Positions 1-6,992 of a stretch of 14,837 bases of DNA are shown here, piece after piece (position 1 is the first letter of the stretch; every line of letters starts with the position of its first letter). The notes beneath the pieces are model-generated. The model was not told the origin of the DNA. It searched no databases and was given only the letters and a program-made list of their open reading frames with translations. Source of the DNA: Candidatus Agrococcus pullicola (GTDB taxonomy: Bacteria; Actinomycetota; Actinomycetes; Actinomycetales; Microbacteriaceae); assembly GCA_019115685.1 (NCBI GenBank), contig DXDC01000463.1, positions 1 through 14,837 of the forward strand, read 5' to 3'. Position numbers and translations under genes: made by a program.

Positions 1-1268
1 GACGGCAGCGACATCGATCCGAGCTCATCCTCGACGTGTCGGTGGACGAGTTCCCGCCAGCGTTCCTGACCGACGTGTTCGCCGCGAGTCGGCCTGCGCA
101 GTTCGTCCACGAGCCAGCGGTAGCGCTCGCCGAGCACGTGGCTCTCGAGCACCGCCTCGACCTCGGGTAGTCCGGATGCCGCATCCAACCGCTCCAGCCA
201 GCCCGACCGCAGAGTGCCCGGAGACCATCGCTCGAGCGCCGCGAGATGCGCGTGTGCGAACTCGGCAGCGAGCGTGGGGAAGACGTCGTGCTTCAAGGAA
301 AGCCCCTCGAGCTCGCTGAGCTCGTCGAACCACGCCCGCGTCGCGTAGCGGGGTTCGAACGGCGCAGGGTCGGCGTCGCCGTCCGGCTTGCTGCGGTAGG
401 GGAACCCGCGCCGCGAACCTGCCACAAGCTTCGGTTCCCTGCCGCTGGGCACATAGCGCAGTCGACCGAACGCATCGCCGTCAACGGGTTCGAAGCGCCC
501 TCCCCACTGCCTGCTCAGGTGGCCGACGACATCGAAGAAGTTGGCGCCAAGACCCCGTACGAGGACGGTCTCCCCCGGGGCGATCTCAGCACTCGGGAAG
601 ACGAGCTCCCAGGGCTGTTCAGCCGGCATCCCCGGAGCGATGTAGGTGAGTTCGTGATCGGCGGCGGTCCGCTGCAGAGCTTGCACTTCGAGCGACGGCT
701 GCGCCTGCACCATGCCCTGCGCGAGCACGATGATCGGGGCGGAATAGACGCTCCCGTCCGTCAGCAGCACGCGTCTGATGTCGTCGCGAGCGACGAGTTC
801 GACGGCGGTGCCGAGCACCTCGGTCACGTCGACAAGTCCGCTCGCAATAGCGGAGTCCAGTCGATCGCGGTAGTAGACGCCCTGCAGCCGCCTGGTGGGG
901 AACTCCGCCGCTCGCAGCCCGCGAGCCTCCTCGATGACCCAGTCGGCGAAGGGATGCTCGCCAGCTGCTTCGACGTCGGTGATCCAGTCGGCCAGGGTCG
1001 GACCCGGCGCGGCAGGGCCGGTCATCCTGGTCGACGCATCCGGGTGGATGGTCGTGGCCGCGACGGTGGTGTTGTTCAGATACTCCGCCGGCTGATCGGT
1101 GCGCCACGTAGCCCCCGCCGCGATCTCGACCGCGTCGATGATCGCGACCCGCACGGGTGTCGATTCTCCGGAGTCCCGAAGCCTGTCGACGAGCCGTACG
1201 ACGGTCGCGACCGCGCGCGGCCCGCCACCGACGAAGACCGCGTCGAAACGGGCGTCCTCACGCGTCAA
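1..1268 (-). CDS. FAD/NAD(P)-binding oxidoreductase, 3' end cut by window edge
   Basis: About 422 residues are visible and the stop lies beyond the left edge. The N-terminus has a beta strand followed by VGGGPRAVA (residues 13-21), a Rossmann dinucleotide-binding loop of the GxGPxG type seen in the FAD-NAD(P)-binding family (NAD_binding_9 type). Further on are WRTDQPAEYLNNT and PIIVLAQG-like segments that fit this flavoprotein fold. I chose the TTG at 1266-1268. It overlaps the TGA of the upstream ATPase gene as TTGA, is in frame with the Rossmann motif, and the next in-frame start (a GTG near codon 37) would delete that motif. It is the last visible gene of an uptake operon and is probably translated by coupling to the ATPase. 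No signal peptide or membrane segment is seen, so it should be cytoplasmic. The flavoprotein fold is fairly sure. The substrate is unknown; a role in oxidising or reducing the imported ligand is inference. Confidence 0.82.
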   Translation of the reverse strand, partial: MTREDARFDAVFVGGGPRAVATVVRLVDRLRDSGESTPVRVAIIDAVEIAAGATWRTDQPAEYLNNTTVAATTIHPDASTRMTGPAAPGPTLADWITDVEAAGEHPFADWVIEEARGLRAAEFPTRRLQGVYYRDRLDSAIASGLVDVTEVLGTAVELVARDDIRRVLLTDGSVYSAPIIVLAQGMVQAQPSLEVQALQRTAADHELTYIAPGMPAEQPWELVFPSAEIAPGETVLVRGLGANFFDVVGHLSRQWGGRFEPVDGDAFGRLRYVPSGREPKLVAGSRRGFPYRSKPDGDADPAPFEPRYATRAWFDELSELEGLSLKHDVFPTLAAEFAHAHLAALERWSPGTLRSGWLERLDAASGLPEVEAVLESHVLGERYRWLVDELRRPTRGEHVGQERWRELVHRHVEDELGSMSLP

Positions 1269-2050
1269 ATCCGGTACTCGATTCCGTCTTCGACGAGCGG
1301 ACGAACTTCCACGTACCCATCGATGTTCTGCACCTTGACCGGCAACCCGTACACGTTACCGAGCGTATCCGATTGCAGCGCCTCCTCCGGGGTGCCGTCC
1401 GAGACGATCTTGCCCCCGTGCAGCAGCACGATCTGGTCGCAGAATCTGGCGGCGTGATTCAGGTCGTGAATCGCGATGAGCGCCGTGATGCCGTGCTCGC
1501 GAGTGACGCGGCGCACCAGCTGCAGCGTCTCGATCTGATAGCGAAGGTCGAGCGCGCTCGTGGGTTCGTCGAGCACGAGGATCCGGGTGTCCTGCGCGAT
1601 CGCCCGCGCGATCAGCGCGCGCTGCTGTTGGCCGCCGGAGAGCTCCGACATGTTTCGGTCGACCAATTCCGCAAGGCCGAGCAGCTCGATCGCCTCATCG
1701 ACCTTGCGCCAGTCGGCCGTCCGAGGGGCCATCCCGAAGTGCGGGGTGCGACCGAGCAGCACGGCTTCCCGGACGGTCAGGTCGAAGGGAGCCTCACCCG
1801 ATTGCGGCACGTACCCCACCTCGCGGGCGTGCTCGCGACGGGTGAGAGTCGAGGCCTCGCGGCCGTTCAGAAGAACCTCGCCGCCGGCCGACTTGTGCAC
1901 CTGTGCGATCACCTTGACGAGCGTCGACTTGCCTGAGCCGTTGGGGCCCAGCAGCGCCGCGAATCTCCCGTCGGGCACCGAGAACGAGACGTCCTGCAAC
2001 ACCTCGCGCTTGCCGTAGCTGAAGCGGATGTTCTTGATGTCGATGGTCAC
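1265..2050 (-). CDS. Fec/Fep-type ABC transporter ATP-binding protein
   Basis: This 261-residue protein is a complete ABC ATPase. It has Walker A GPNGSGKST (35-43), a Q-loop VPQSGE (Gln83), signature LSGGQQQR (137-144), Walker B ILVLDEP (157-163) and an H-loop IAIHD (His195). Length and sequence match the FecE/FepC/BtuD group that powers uptake of ferric siderophores, haem or cobalamin. It should act at the inner face of the membrane with the FecCD-type permease encoded just upstream. The start is GTG at 2048-2050, which overlaps the permease stop as GTGA. Its own stop overlaps the next gene as TTGA, so it sits in a tightly coupled cistron series. No SD of its own is obvious. The ATPase assignment is near certain; the transported ligand cannot be read from sequence. 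Confidence 0.95.
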   Translation of the reverse strand: MTIDIKNIRFSYGKREVLQDVSFSVPDGRFAALLGPNGSGKSTLVKVIAQVHKSAGGEVLLNGREASTLTRREHAREVGYVPQSGEAPFDLTVREAVLLGRTPHFGMAPRTADWRKVDEAIELLGLAELVDRNMSELSGGQQQRALIARAIAQDTRILVLDEPTSALDLRYQIETLQLVRRVTREHGITALIAIHDLNHAARFCDQIVLLHGGKIVSDGTPEEALQSDTLGNVYGLPVKVQNIDGYVEVRPLVEDGIEYRI

Positions 2051-3132
2051 TTCATGGCCGTTCTACGAGTGAGTATCAGGTTGATGAAGATCGGTGCTCC
2101 GATGAACGCGACGACGATACCTACCGGCACCACTGCCGGAGCGATGATCGTACGCCCGACGGTGTCGGCCACGAGCAGCAGCAGCCCACCGGTGACGATC
2201 GAGAACGGCAGCAGATAGCGGTGGTCGGAGCCGATCACGAGACGCGCGATGTGCGGGCCTACGAGACCGACGAACCCGATGATGCCGCAGAAGCTCACCA
2301 CGACGGCGGCGAGCACGACCGAAAGCACGATGAGCCCCAGGCGCAGCATCCCGACGTTCACTCCGAACGAGCGGGCCGCGTCATCGCCGCCGAACGCGAC
2401 CGCATTGAGATCTTTCGCGAACCAGAGCGTCAGGGGGATCGAGATCGCCACGATGATGCCGACCACCCAGACGTCGTTCCAGTTCGCATCGTTCACCGAA
2501 CCGAACGTCCAGCGGACAATCGCCTGCAGCGTGTTCTCGCTCGCCACGAACTGCAGTGCTGCGGTCAGCGCTTCGAACAGCTGCGTCATCGCGATGCCGA
2601 GCAGCAGCAGGGTGGCGACGGCGAGCTTACGAGCGGATGCCAGCGACAGTACGAGCCCGGACACGAGCAGTGCGACCACGAGGGCGCTGCCGATCGTAAT
2701 CCACGGAGGCAGCGAGTTCGTGCCGGCGAGCGTGATCGCGAGCGCCGCGCCGAAGGCGGCAGCGGGCGAGACGCCGAGCGTGAACGGGCTCACCAAGGGG
2801 TTGCGCAGCAGCCCCTGCATGAGTGCGCCGGCCAGTGACAGGCCCGCGCCTGCAGCGAAGGCCAGCAGCACGCGCGGCATCCGCAGCTCGATGATGATGG
2901 GATACTTATCGATCAGGTCTCCCGTGAGGGTTCCGCCGAAGATCGAGAGCCACACAGACTGCGCGACGTCGGCGAGCGTGATGCCGGAGGTGCCGATCAC
3001 GACGGCGAGCCCTATTCCGAGGACGCTGGCAACCACGCCGATCGCGATGACGACGGACTTCCAGGCACCCTGCTTGCGGCCGCGCTCTGCGCCGTCCTCC
3101 AGGTCTGCGGTTTCAGGAACGGTTGCGGTCAT
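2047..3132 (-). CDS. FecCD-family ABC transporter permease
   Basis: This 361-residue polytopic membrane protein has the hallmarks of the FecCD/BtuC permease family. They are LRMPRVLLAF (83-92) followed by GALMQGLLRNPLVSP (102-116), IIGFVGLVGPHIAR (284-297) with GSDHRYLLP after it, and VPVGIVVAFIGAPIF near the C-terminus. About nine to ten hydrophobic segments can be counted, in line with the family. The open frame extends to 3306, but the family-like protein begins at the ATG at 3130-3132, which overlaps the binding-protein stop as ATGA; the upstream part is a shadow of the binding-protein gene. Only one permease gene is present, so it presumably works as a homodimer with two copies of the ATPase. 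Substrates of relatives are ferric siderophores, haem, cobalamin and similar chelates. Family assignment is strong; the ligand is unknown. Confidence 0.95.
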   Translation of the reverse strand: MTATVPETADLEDGAERGRKQGAWKSVVIAIGVVASVLGIGLAVVIGTSGITLADVAQSVWLSIFGGTLTGDLIDKYPIIIELRMPRVLLAFAAGAGLSLAGALMQGLLRNPLVSPFTLGVSPAAAFGAALAITLAGTNSLPPWITIGSALVVALLVSGLVLSLASARKLAVATLLLLGIAMTQLFEALTAALQFVASENTLQAIVRWTFGSVNDANWNDVWVVGIIVAISIPLTLWFAKDLNAVAFGGDDAARSFGVNVGMLRLGLIVLSVVLAAVVVSFCGIIGFVGLVGPHIARLVIGSDHRYLLPFSIVTGGLLLLVADTVGRTIIAPAVVPVGIVVAFIGAPIFINLILTRRTAMK

Positions 3133-4241
3133 CCTTCGAACGGTCCCTGCACGTAGTCGTCGGCGCCCGTGAACTCGGCCTGCTGGAACTCGGTCACCCA
3201 ACGTTCGAGGTAGGCGTCCGGATCGACGTCTTCGAACTGCTCGGGGTGCAGCCAGGTCGCTAAGTAGAGCGCGCCGATGGCTTTCGCGCTTGCGCTGGTC
3301 GCCCATCCGTTGGCGATGTAGACTTCACCGTTCTGGACTGCAGGGATGCTCGCGAAACCGGGCCGGGAGTGCACACCGGAGGCGAGGTCGCCGAACTGGT
3401 CCACCGGTGTGAAGCTCGGGTTGAATTCGTGGAAGATCACGTCGGGAGCGCGGGTGACGACTTCGGCAGGGTCAACCGTGATCTCCTCCTGCACGTCACC
3501 GCCGGAGACGTCCGCGAAGACGTTGTCGCCGCCTGCAGCCTCGATCATCGCGTGGAATCCCGAGCCCGGCAGCACGGTCAGGTAGGGCTCGGCGGTCTCG
3601 AAGTAGACCGACACCGGCTCGACGCCCTCGAGGCGCTCGTCGAGCAACCCGTGGATCTCCGCGTTGAAGCCCAGCAGCTGCTCGGCACCCTCTTGCGCGT
3701 CGAAGATCTCGCCGAGCAGGCGCACGGTGTCCTCGAACGCCGCGTAGTCCCACGCGGTCGCGACGACGACGGGGATGTCGAACGCCTCGAGCTGCGTGGA
3801 CGCCTCCTGCCACACTGCGTTGCGGGGCAGGACGACGACATCGGGGTTCAACTCGGCAATCGCCTCGTAGTTGAGTTGATCGAGGCCCTCGGCGATGATG
3901 TCGCTCTCCTCGATGTCGAGGTAGGGCAGGCGGTCGAGGGATGTGCGGTCGACGCCGACGACCGTGTCTCCGGCCCCGATGGCCCGCACGAACTCGTTGC
4001 CGTAGCTGTTGAGCACGATGGCGCGCTCGACGGGGCCTTCGATGTCGACTTCGCGGCCCTGATCGTCGATGACGGTGATGATCTCGTCGACTTCGTCGGC
4101 GTCGACGGTGACGGTGCCGCAACCGGTGAGTGCGATGGCGGATGCGGCGAGCAGGGCGATCGCGCCCTGTGCGCGCTTGCGCGAAACGAGCGGTGTACTG
4201 CCTGGCGTACGGTCGCCGGCGAAGCGGAGGGGGAGTGTCAT
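3129..4241 (-). CDS. Lipoprotein substrate-binding protein, Fec/BtuF type
   Basis: This 370-residue protein starts with a signal sequence: basic RKRAQG (21-26), a hydrophobic run, then lipobox LTGC with Cys41 as the lipidated residue. It is therefore a membrane-anchored lipoprotein facing outward. The mature part follows the Peripla_BP_2 layout: ERAIVLNSYGNEFVRAIG in the first lobe, then NYEAIAELNPDVVVLP, a long connecting helix, and a second lobe ending in LATWLHPEQF. The open frame reaches 4946, but ATG 4239-4241 is the right start. It has an AAAGGA ribosome site 7 nt upstream and leads directly into the signal peptide. It is first of four overlapping cistrons (ATGA overlap with the permease). 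The 125-bp gap to the CMD-type gene upstream shows no convincing promoter, so co-transcription with that gene is likely. The ligand is unassigned; siderophore or other metallo-chelate is inference from the family. Confidence 0.94.
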   Translation of the reverse strand: MTLPLRFAGDRTPGSTPLVSRKRAQGAIALLAASAIALTGCGTVTVDADEVDEIITVIDDQGREVDIEGPVERAIVLNSYGNEFVRAIGAGDTVVGVDRTSLDRLPYLDIEESDIIAEGLDQLNYEAIAELNPDVVVLPRNAVWQEASTQLEAFDIPVVVATAWDYAAFEDTVRLLGEIFDAQEGAEQLLGFNAEIHGLLDERLEGVEPVSVYFETAEPYLTVLPGSGFHAMIEAAGGDNVFADVSGGDVQEEITVDPAEVVTRAPDVIFHEFNPSFTPVDQFGDLASGVHSRPGFASIPAVQNGEVYIANGWATSASAKAIGALYLATWLHPEQFEDVDPDAYLERWVTEFQQAEFTGADDYVQGPFEG

Positions 4242-4248
4242 GGCGGGG

Positions 4249-4254
4249 TCCTTT
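4249..4254 (-). promoter_or_regulatory. Ribosome binding site of the binding-protein gene
   Basis: AAAGGA on the minus strand lies 7 nt before ATG 4241. It decides the start against the much longer upstream open frame. Confidence 0.7.
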
Positions 4255-4283
4255 CGGGCGGTGCGCCGGATGGGGCGTTGGGT

Positions 4284-4302
4284 CGCGAAGCGCTGCTTCG
4301 CG
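4284..4302. other. Hairpin between CMD-type gene and binding-protein gene
   Basis: CGCGAAGC, a 3-nt loop, then GCTTCGCG form a perfect 8-bp stem. A second, weaker stem CTTCG-CGT-CGAAG lies at 4335-4347. No T-run follows in the direction of transcription (minus), so I read this as an mRNA structure in the intercistronic gap, possibly a partial terminator or a stability element that sets the ratio of binding protein to the upstream enzyme. The function is inference. Confidence 0.45.
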
Positions 4303-4366
4303 TACGGGTGGTTCTGCCTGCTGCGCGGCCGAGCCTTCGCGTCGAAGAGCCCGGTCCGCTCGGCGG

Positions 4367-5524
4367 CTAGTCTGTGTTGGGTGCCGTTGGTTCGCCGAGC
4401 GTCAGCATGAGGCGGTTCGCCCACGCGAAGAACGCGGTCGAGGCGATGAGGTCCGCGAGCTCGCCGGTCGTGAGGCCGAGATCGCGGAGTCGCTGAATGT
4501 CTTCCGTTCGCACTTGCGGGCGAAGCAGGGAGAGTCCTGCCGCAGTGTCGATGAGCGCGCTCCAACGCGCATCCTGCCCGTCGGAAAGCGGTGCGACGGT
4601 GACCGGCTGCCAATCCGCATCCCGTTCGAGATCGATCGCGAGCAGGCGGTCGAGGTCGTCGGGTCGCTTGCTGAACGCGGCCGACTTCCTGGCGTGCACG
4701 GAAGCGCAGTAGATGCAGTCGTTGACCTTGCTCGCGACGGCCGCAGCCAGCTCGCGCTCGGCCTTCGGGAGACCCTCGCGGGGCAGGAAGACCGCATTGT
4801 CGAGGGCGCTGCGGGCCTTCAGCACGGCCGGCACGCGTGCGAGCAGTCGGAAGTAGGGGCTGTTGGTCGTGGTCTTCGCCGCGAACGAATCGGCCTGTTC
4901 GGAGGTGAGGTCGTCGGTGCCGATCGGTGCGACCCACGGCTGCCACTGGAGAACGTCACGCGTGAATCCGACCGGTTTCGGATCACCGGAATTCGTGACG
5001 CCGCTGACATCTTTCTCGCGGCCGCTCGTGCGGAGTGGGGATGCCGGAGCGGACTGTTCACCGAGCGTGAGTCCTTCGAGCGCTGCGAAGCCGTAGACGG
5101 CACGAGCACGATAGCTCTCGTACGCTACGAGCTGGCTTACCAGCACGATGTCGTCGGGTGAGATACCGGCGCTCGTGAGGCGCTCGATGTCGTCTGGAGT
5201 GGCGAGAGCCGGTGACACGACGAGCATGTCGAGGTGGTCGCGCAGCACTCGCGTGCTGTCGTCGATGGAATCGCCATCGAGCACGGCGGTGTCCGCGCCC
5301 GCGGCGATGTGCAGCTCGTGAAGGGGTGCGATACCGTGCCAGGCGGCGACGCGAGCGGCGAACGCGCGAAGCGTAGTGCTGCCGATGCGGTGCTCGTCAC
5401 GGTAGAGGGCGTCGTGTGCCAGTTGCGTCTGCGTGAATACCTCGGGTTTCGCGTCGCGAAGTTCGGTCAGATGCGGGGAAACGCCGACGAGGCTTTCGAA
5501 CGTGTCGGTTGCGGGCTGTGTCAT
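4367..5524 (-). CDS. Double-domain CMD/alkylhydroperoxidase-like protein
   Basis: This 385-residue cytoplasmic protein appears to be two carboxymuconolactone-decarboxylase (AhpD-like) modules in tandem. The C-terminal half holds the classical redox site in VNDCIYCASVHARK, with Cys270-x-x-Cys273 and His277, as in peroxidase-related AhpD proteins. The N-terminal half (about 1-150) has the helical pattern LTSAGISPDDIVLVSQLVAYESY, typical of CMD folds, but no CxxC. The two halves resemble the families named CMD domain protein Avi_7170 and alkylhydroperoxidase domain protein Avi_7169, which I recall as separate neighbouring genes elsewhere; here they seem fused. ATG 5522-5524 is chosen because AGGAG lies 7 nt upstream; the frame extends 20 codons further without support. 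The gene precedes a Fec-type transporter in the same direction. Peroxide or organic hydroperoxide reduction is the family activity; the real substrate is unknown. Confidence 0.85.
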   Translation of the reverse strand: MTQPATDTFESLVGVSPHLTELRDAKPEVFTQTQLAHDALYRDEHRIGSTTLRAFAARVAAWHGIAPLHELHIAAGADTAVLDGDSIDDSTRVLRDHLDMLVVSPALATPDDIERLTSAGISPDDIVLVSQLVAYESYRARAVYGFAALEGLTLGEQSAPASPLRTSGREKDVSGVTNSGDPKPVGFTRDVLQWQPWVAPIGTDDLTSEQADSFAAKTTTNSPYFRLLARVPAVLKARSALDNAVFLPREGLPKAERELAAAVASKVNDCIYCASVHARKSAAFSKRPDDLDRLLAIDLERDADWQPVTVAPLSDGQDARWSALIDTAAGLSLLRPQVRTEDIQRLRDLGLTTGELADLIASTAFFAWANRLMLTLGEPTAPNTD

Positions 5525-5531
5525 GGTCGGG

Positions 5532-5536
5532 CTCCT
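5532..5536 (-). promoter_or_regulatory. Ribosome binding site of the CMD-type gene
   Basis: A strong AGGAG lies 7 nt before ATG 5524 on the minus strand and fixes the start. Confidence 0.7.
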
Positions 5537-5586
5537 GAATGCTGGGATCACGCACAGCCGCGCTGCCGAACGTATGAGGTTCACTT

Positions 5587-5622
5587 ATTGTACGCATAAT
5601 CAGCGCTTTGGCGTGACGTCAC
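5587..5622 (-). promoter_or_regulatory. Candidate promoter and operator of the CMD/transporter operon
   Basis: On the minus strand TACAAT (5587-5592) is the best -10 hexamer upstream of the CMD-type gene and would give a leader of about 55 nt. Just upstream is a perfect 10-bp palindrome GTGACGTCAC (5613-5622), and TTAT-N7-ATAA (5586-5600) overlaps the -10. The palindrome lies roughly where the -35 would be, and no good -35 hexamer is seen. This would fit a regulated promoter, but there is no direct proof. Confidence 0.4.
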
Positions 5623-5628
5623 AATCGT

Positions 5629-5642
5629 GCCCTACTTCGGGC
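5629..5642. promoter_or_regulatory. GCCC-N6-GGGC inverted repeat (site A)
   Basis: On the minus strand it reads GCCCGAAGTAGGGC: 4-bp arms around a 6-nt centre. It lies 57 nt after the desaturase stop and about 105 nt before the CMD-type start. It shares the core CCCRAAGTAGGG with a repeat upstream of the desaturase (6939-6956). It could be a regulator site or a weak terminator hairpin; no U-run follows. Confidence 0.4.
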
Positions 5643-5698
5643 TTGCCGGCGACCCAGGTTACGAAGCGTGACAGCGAACGCTCTCGCCCGTTCGGAAA

Positions 5699-6883
5699 TC
5701 AGCTGGGGCGGTACTGTGCGGTGATGGGGCACTCCATGGGATCGGCGTGGCCGAGCCCGACTCTGTTCAGGTAGCGGATCACGATCACGTACGCCCCCAC
5801 GATGCCCGTCTCGGTGTAGGGAATATCGTGTTCGGCGCAGTACTGCTGCACGATCGGTCGCACCTTCCGCAGGTTCATGCTGGGCATGCGCGGGAAGAGG
5901 TGGTGTTCGATCTGATAGTTCAGCCCACCCATCGCCCACTCGACGAGCAGACCCCCGCGAATGTTGCGAGACGTGAGCACTTGCCGACGCAGGAAGTCGA
6001 CCTTCTCATCCTTCGGGATCAAGGGCATTCCCTTATGGTTCGGGGCGAAGCTGCCACCCATGTAAACGCCGAAGACGGCTAGTTGCACCCCGAGGAAAGC
6101 GAGGCCGAGCCACGGGCCGAGCGCGATGAACACCAGAGCCGGGAAGCCGATCAGCCGGATCGCCACAAGGGCGGCTTCGAGTGCACGGTGCTTCACCTTC
6201 GGCGCGAACAGTACCGTGCGGATCGCGTTGTAGTGTAGCGCGAAGGCGAACAGGCTCAGCAGCGGGAAGAACAACCAGCCCTGGCGCCGGGTTATCCAGC
6301 CCATGAAGCCCTTGCGACCCTCCGCCTCCTCCGGGACGAAAACGAGAGCGCCCGTGGCGATGTCACCGTCGTGGCCGATGGTGTTGGGCAGAGCGTGATG
6401 GCGGCTGTGCTTCTTCAGCCACCATCCGTAGCTGAGCCCGACGCCGAGATTGCCGACGATGCGGGAGAACCATTCGTTGCGCCGCCCGGTGCTGAAGACC
6501 TGCTGGTGCGCGCTGTCGTGGGATAGGAACGCCAACTGCGTGAACAGAATGCCGAACAGCGCAGCGACAGCGAGCTGCCACGCGGTGCTCCCCAGCGTCA
6601 GAAGCAGCGTCACAGCCCCGGCGAAGGCGAGTGACAATACGATCAGCCGCAGCACGTAGCTACCGGCCCGGCGATCCATCAGCCCGGATTCCTTGACCTG
6701 CCTGGCCAGTTCGACGAATTCGTTCGGCCGTTCTCCCGCCGTGCGCTTCCGCGTTGCAACACCGGAAGAGGCGCCCGTTGCGCTCTGGGGTCTGGGCCTG
6801 CCGGCGGATGTGATGCCTCCCGGATTCGGGCTGGCTTCGCTCGTCACCGTGTCCGGTGTCCTGGTCTCGCCGATACGTCTCAT
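5699..6883 (-). CDS. Membrane fatty-acid desaturase
   Basis: This 394-residue integral membrane protein carries the three histidine boxes of the di-iron fatty-acid desaturases: HDSAH (His122, His126), HSRHH (159-163) and QIEHH (324-328). Hydrophobic segments lie around 77-98, 102-121, 203-218 and 236-275, placing the boxes on the cytoplasmic side. The QxxHH third box is typical of the front-end/acyl-lipid type and of actinobacterial DesA3-like enzymes. It should introduce a double bond into membrane acyl chains using O2 and an electron donor, and no ferredoxin or reductase gene is adjacent. The first 55 residues are polar and look disordered. ATG 6881-6883 is the only good start. There is no Shine-Dalgarno sequence, but TACGCT ends exactly 6 nt before it, so a leaderless mRNA is likely. 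Bond position and acyl substrate cannot be told. Confidence 0.93.
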   Translation of the reverse strand: MRRIGETRTPDTVTSEASPNPGGITSAGRPRPQSATGASSGVATRKRTAGERPNEFVELARQVKESGLMDRRAGSYVLRLIVLSLAFAGAVTLLLTLGSTAWQLAVAALFGILFTQLAFLSHDSAHQQVFSTGRRNEWFSRIVGNLGVGLSYGWWLKKHSRHHALPNTIGHDGDIATGALVFVPEEAEGRKGFMGWITRRQGWLFFPLLSLFAFALHYNAIRTVLFAPKVKHRALEAALVAIRLIGFPALVFIALGPWLGLAFLGVQLAVFGVYMGGSFAPNHKGMPLIPKDEKVDFLRRQVLTSRNIRGGLLVEWAMGGLNYQIEHHLFPRMPSMNLRKVRPIVQQYCAEHDIPYTETGIVGAYVIVIRYLNRVGLGHADPMECPITAQYRPS

Positions 6884-6899
6884 GTATATAGCGTATACA
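6883..6899 (-). promoter_or_regulatory. Leaderless promoter and inverted repeat at the desaturase start
   Basis: On the minus strand TACGCT (6890-6895) fits the actinobacterial TANNNT -10 motif and is followed by 6 nt and the ATG, so transcription should begin at the A of ATG. TGTATA-N5-TATACA (6883-6899) surrounds and overlaps this -10 and touches the start codon. That placement suits a repressor operator. No -35 match is obvious. Confidence 0.5.
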
Positions 6900-6938
6900 G
6901 AGACATATGCCGGGGCGTCACCCCACGGAGTGAAACCT

Positions 6939-6956
6939 ACCCCCTACTTTGGGGGT
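6939..6956. promoter_or_regulatory. ACCCCC-N6-GGGGGT inverted repeat (site B)
   Basis: Perfect 6-bp arms surround a 6-nt centre, reading ACCCCCAAAGTAGGGGGT on the minus strand. It is 37 nt past the purQ stop and about 56 nt before the desaturase start. It may be an activator-type operator for the desaturase, or a purQ terminator, since a short T-run (TTT) follows in the direction of transcription. Its centre matches site A at 5629-5642. Confidence 0.5.
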
Positions 6957-6992
6957 GGAAGCGCTGAATGAGCATTGATGTCGGTGAAGATA

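Noticed and set aside
246..1457. 403-codon plus-strand open frame
   Set aside because: It is antisense to the flavoprotein and ATPase genes, gives no recognisable domain and has the Arg/Asp/Val-rich composition of a GC-rich shadow frame.
2249..3172. 307-codon plus-strand open frame
   Set aside because: Antisense to the FecCD permease; the Ser/Thr/Ala-rich product is a mirror of the membrane-protein codons.
3133..3306. N-terminal extension of the permease
   Set aside because: It lies inside the binding-protein gene in another frame, while the ATGA overlap gives a natural start at 3132.
4242..4946. N-terminal extension of the binding protein
   Set aside because: It would put 235 unrelated residues before a clear signal peptide and lipobox, and crosses the CMD-type gene.
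3369..5161. Long plus-strand frames opposite the binding-protein and CMD genes
   Set aside because: No domain, no SD and complete overlap with well-supported minus-strand genes.
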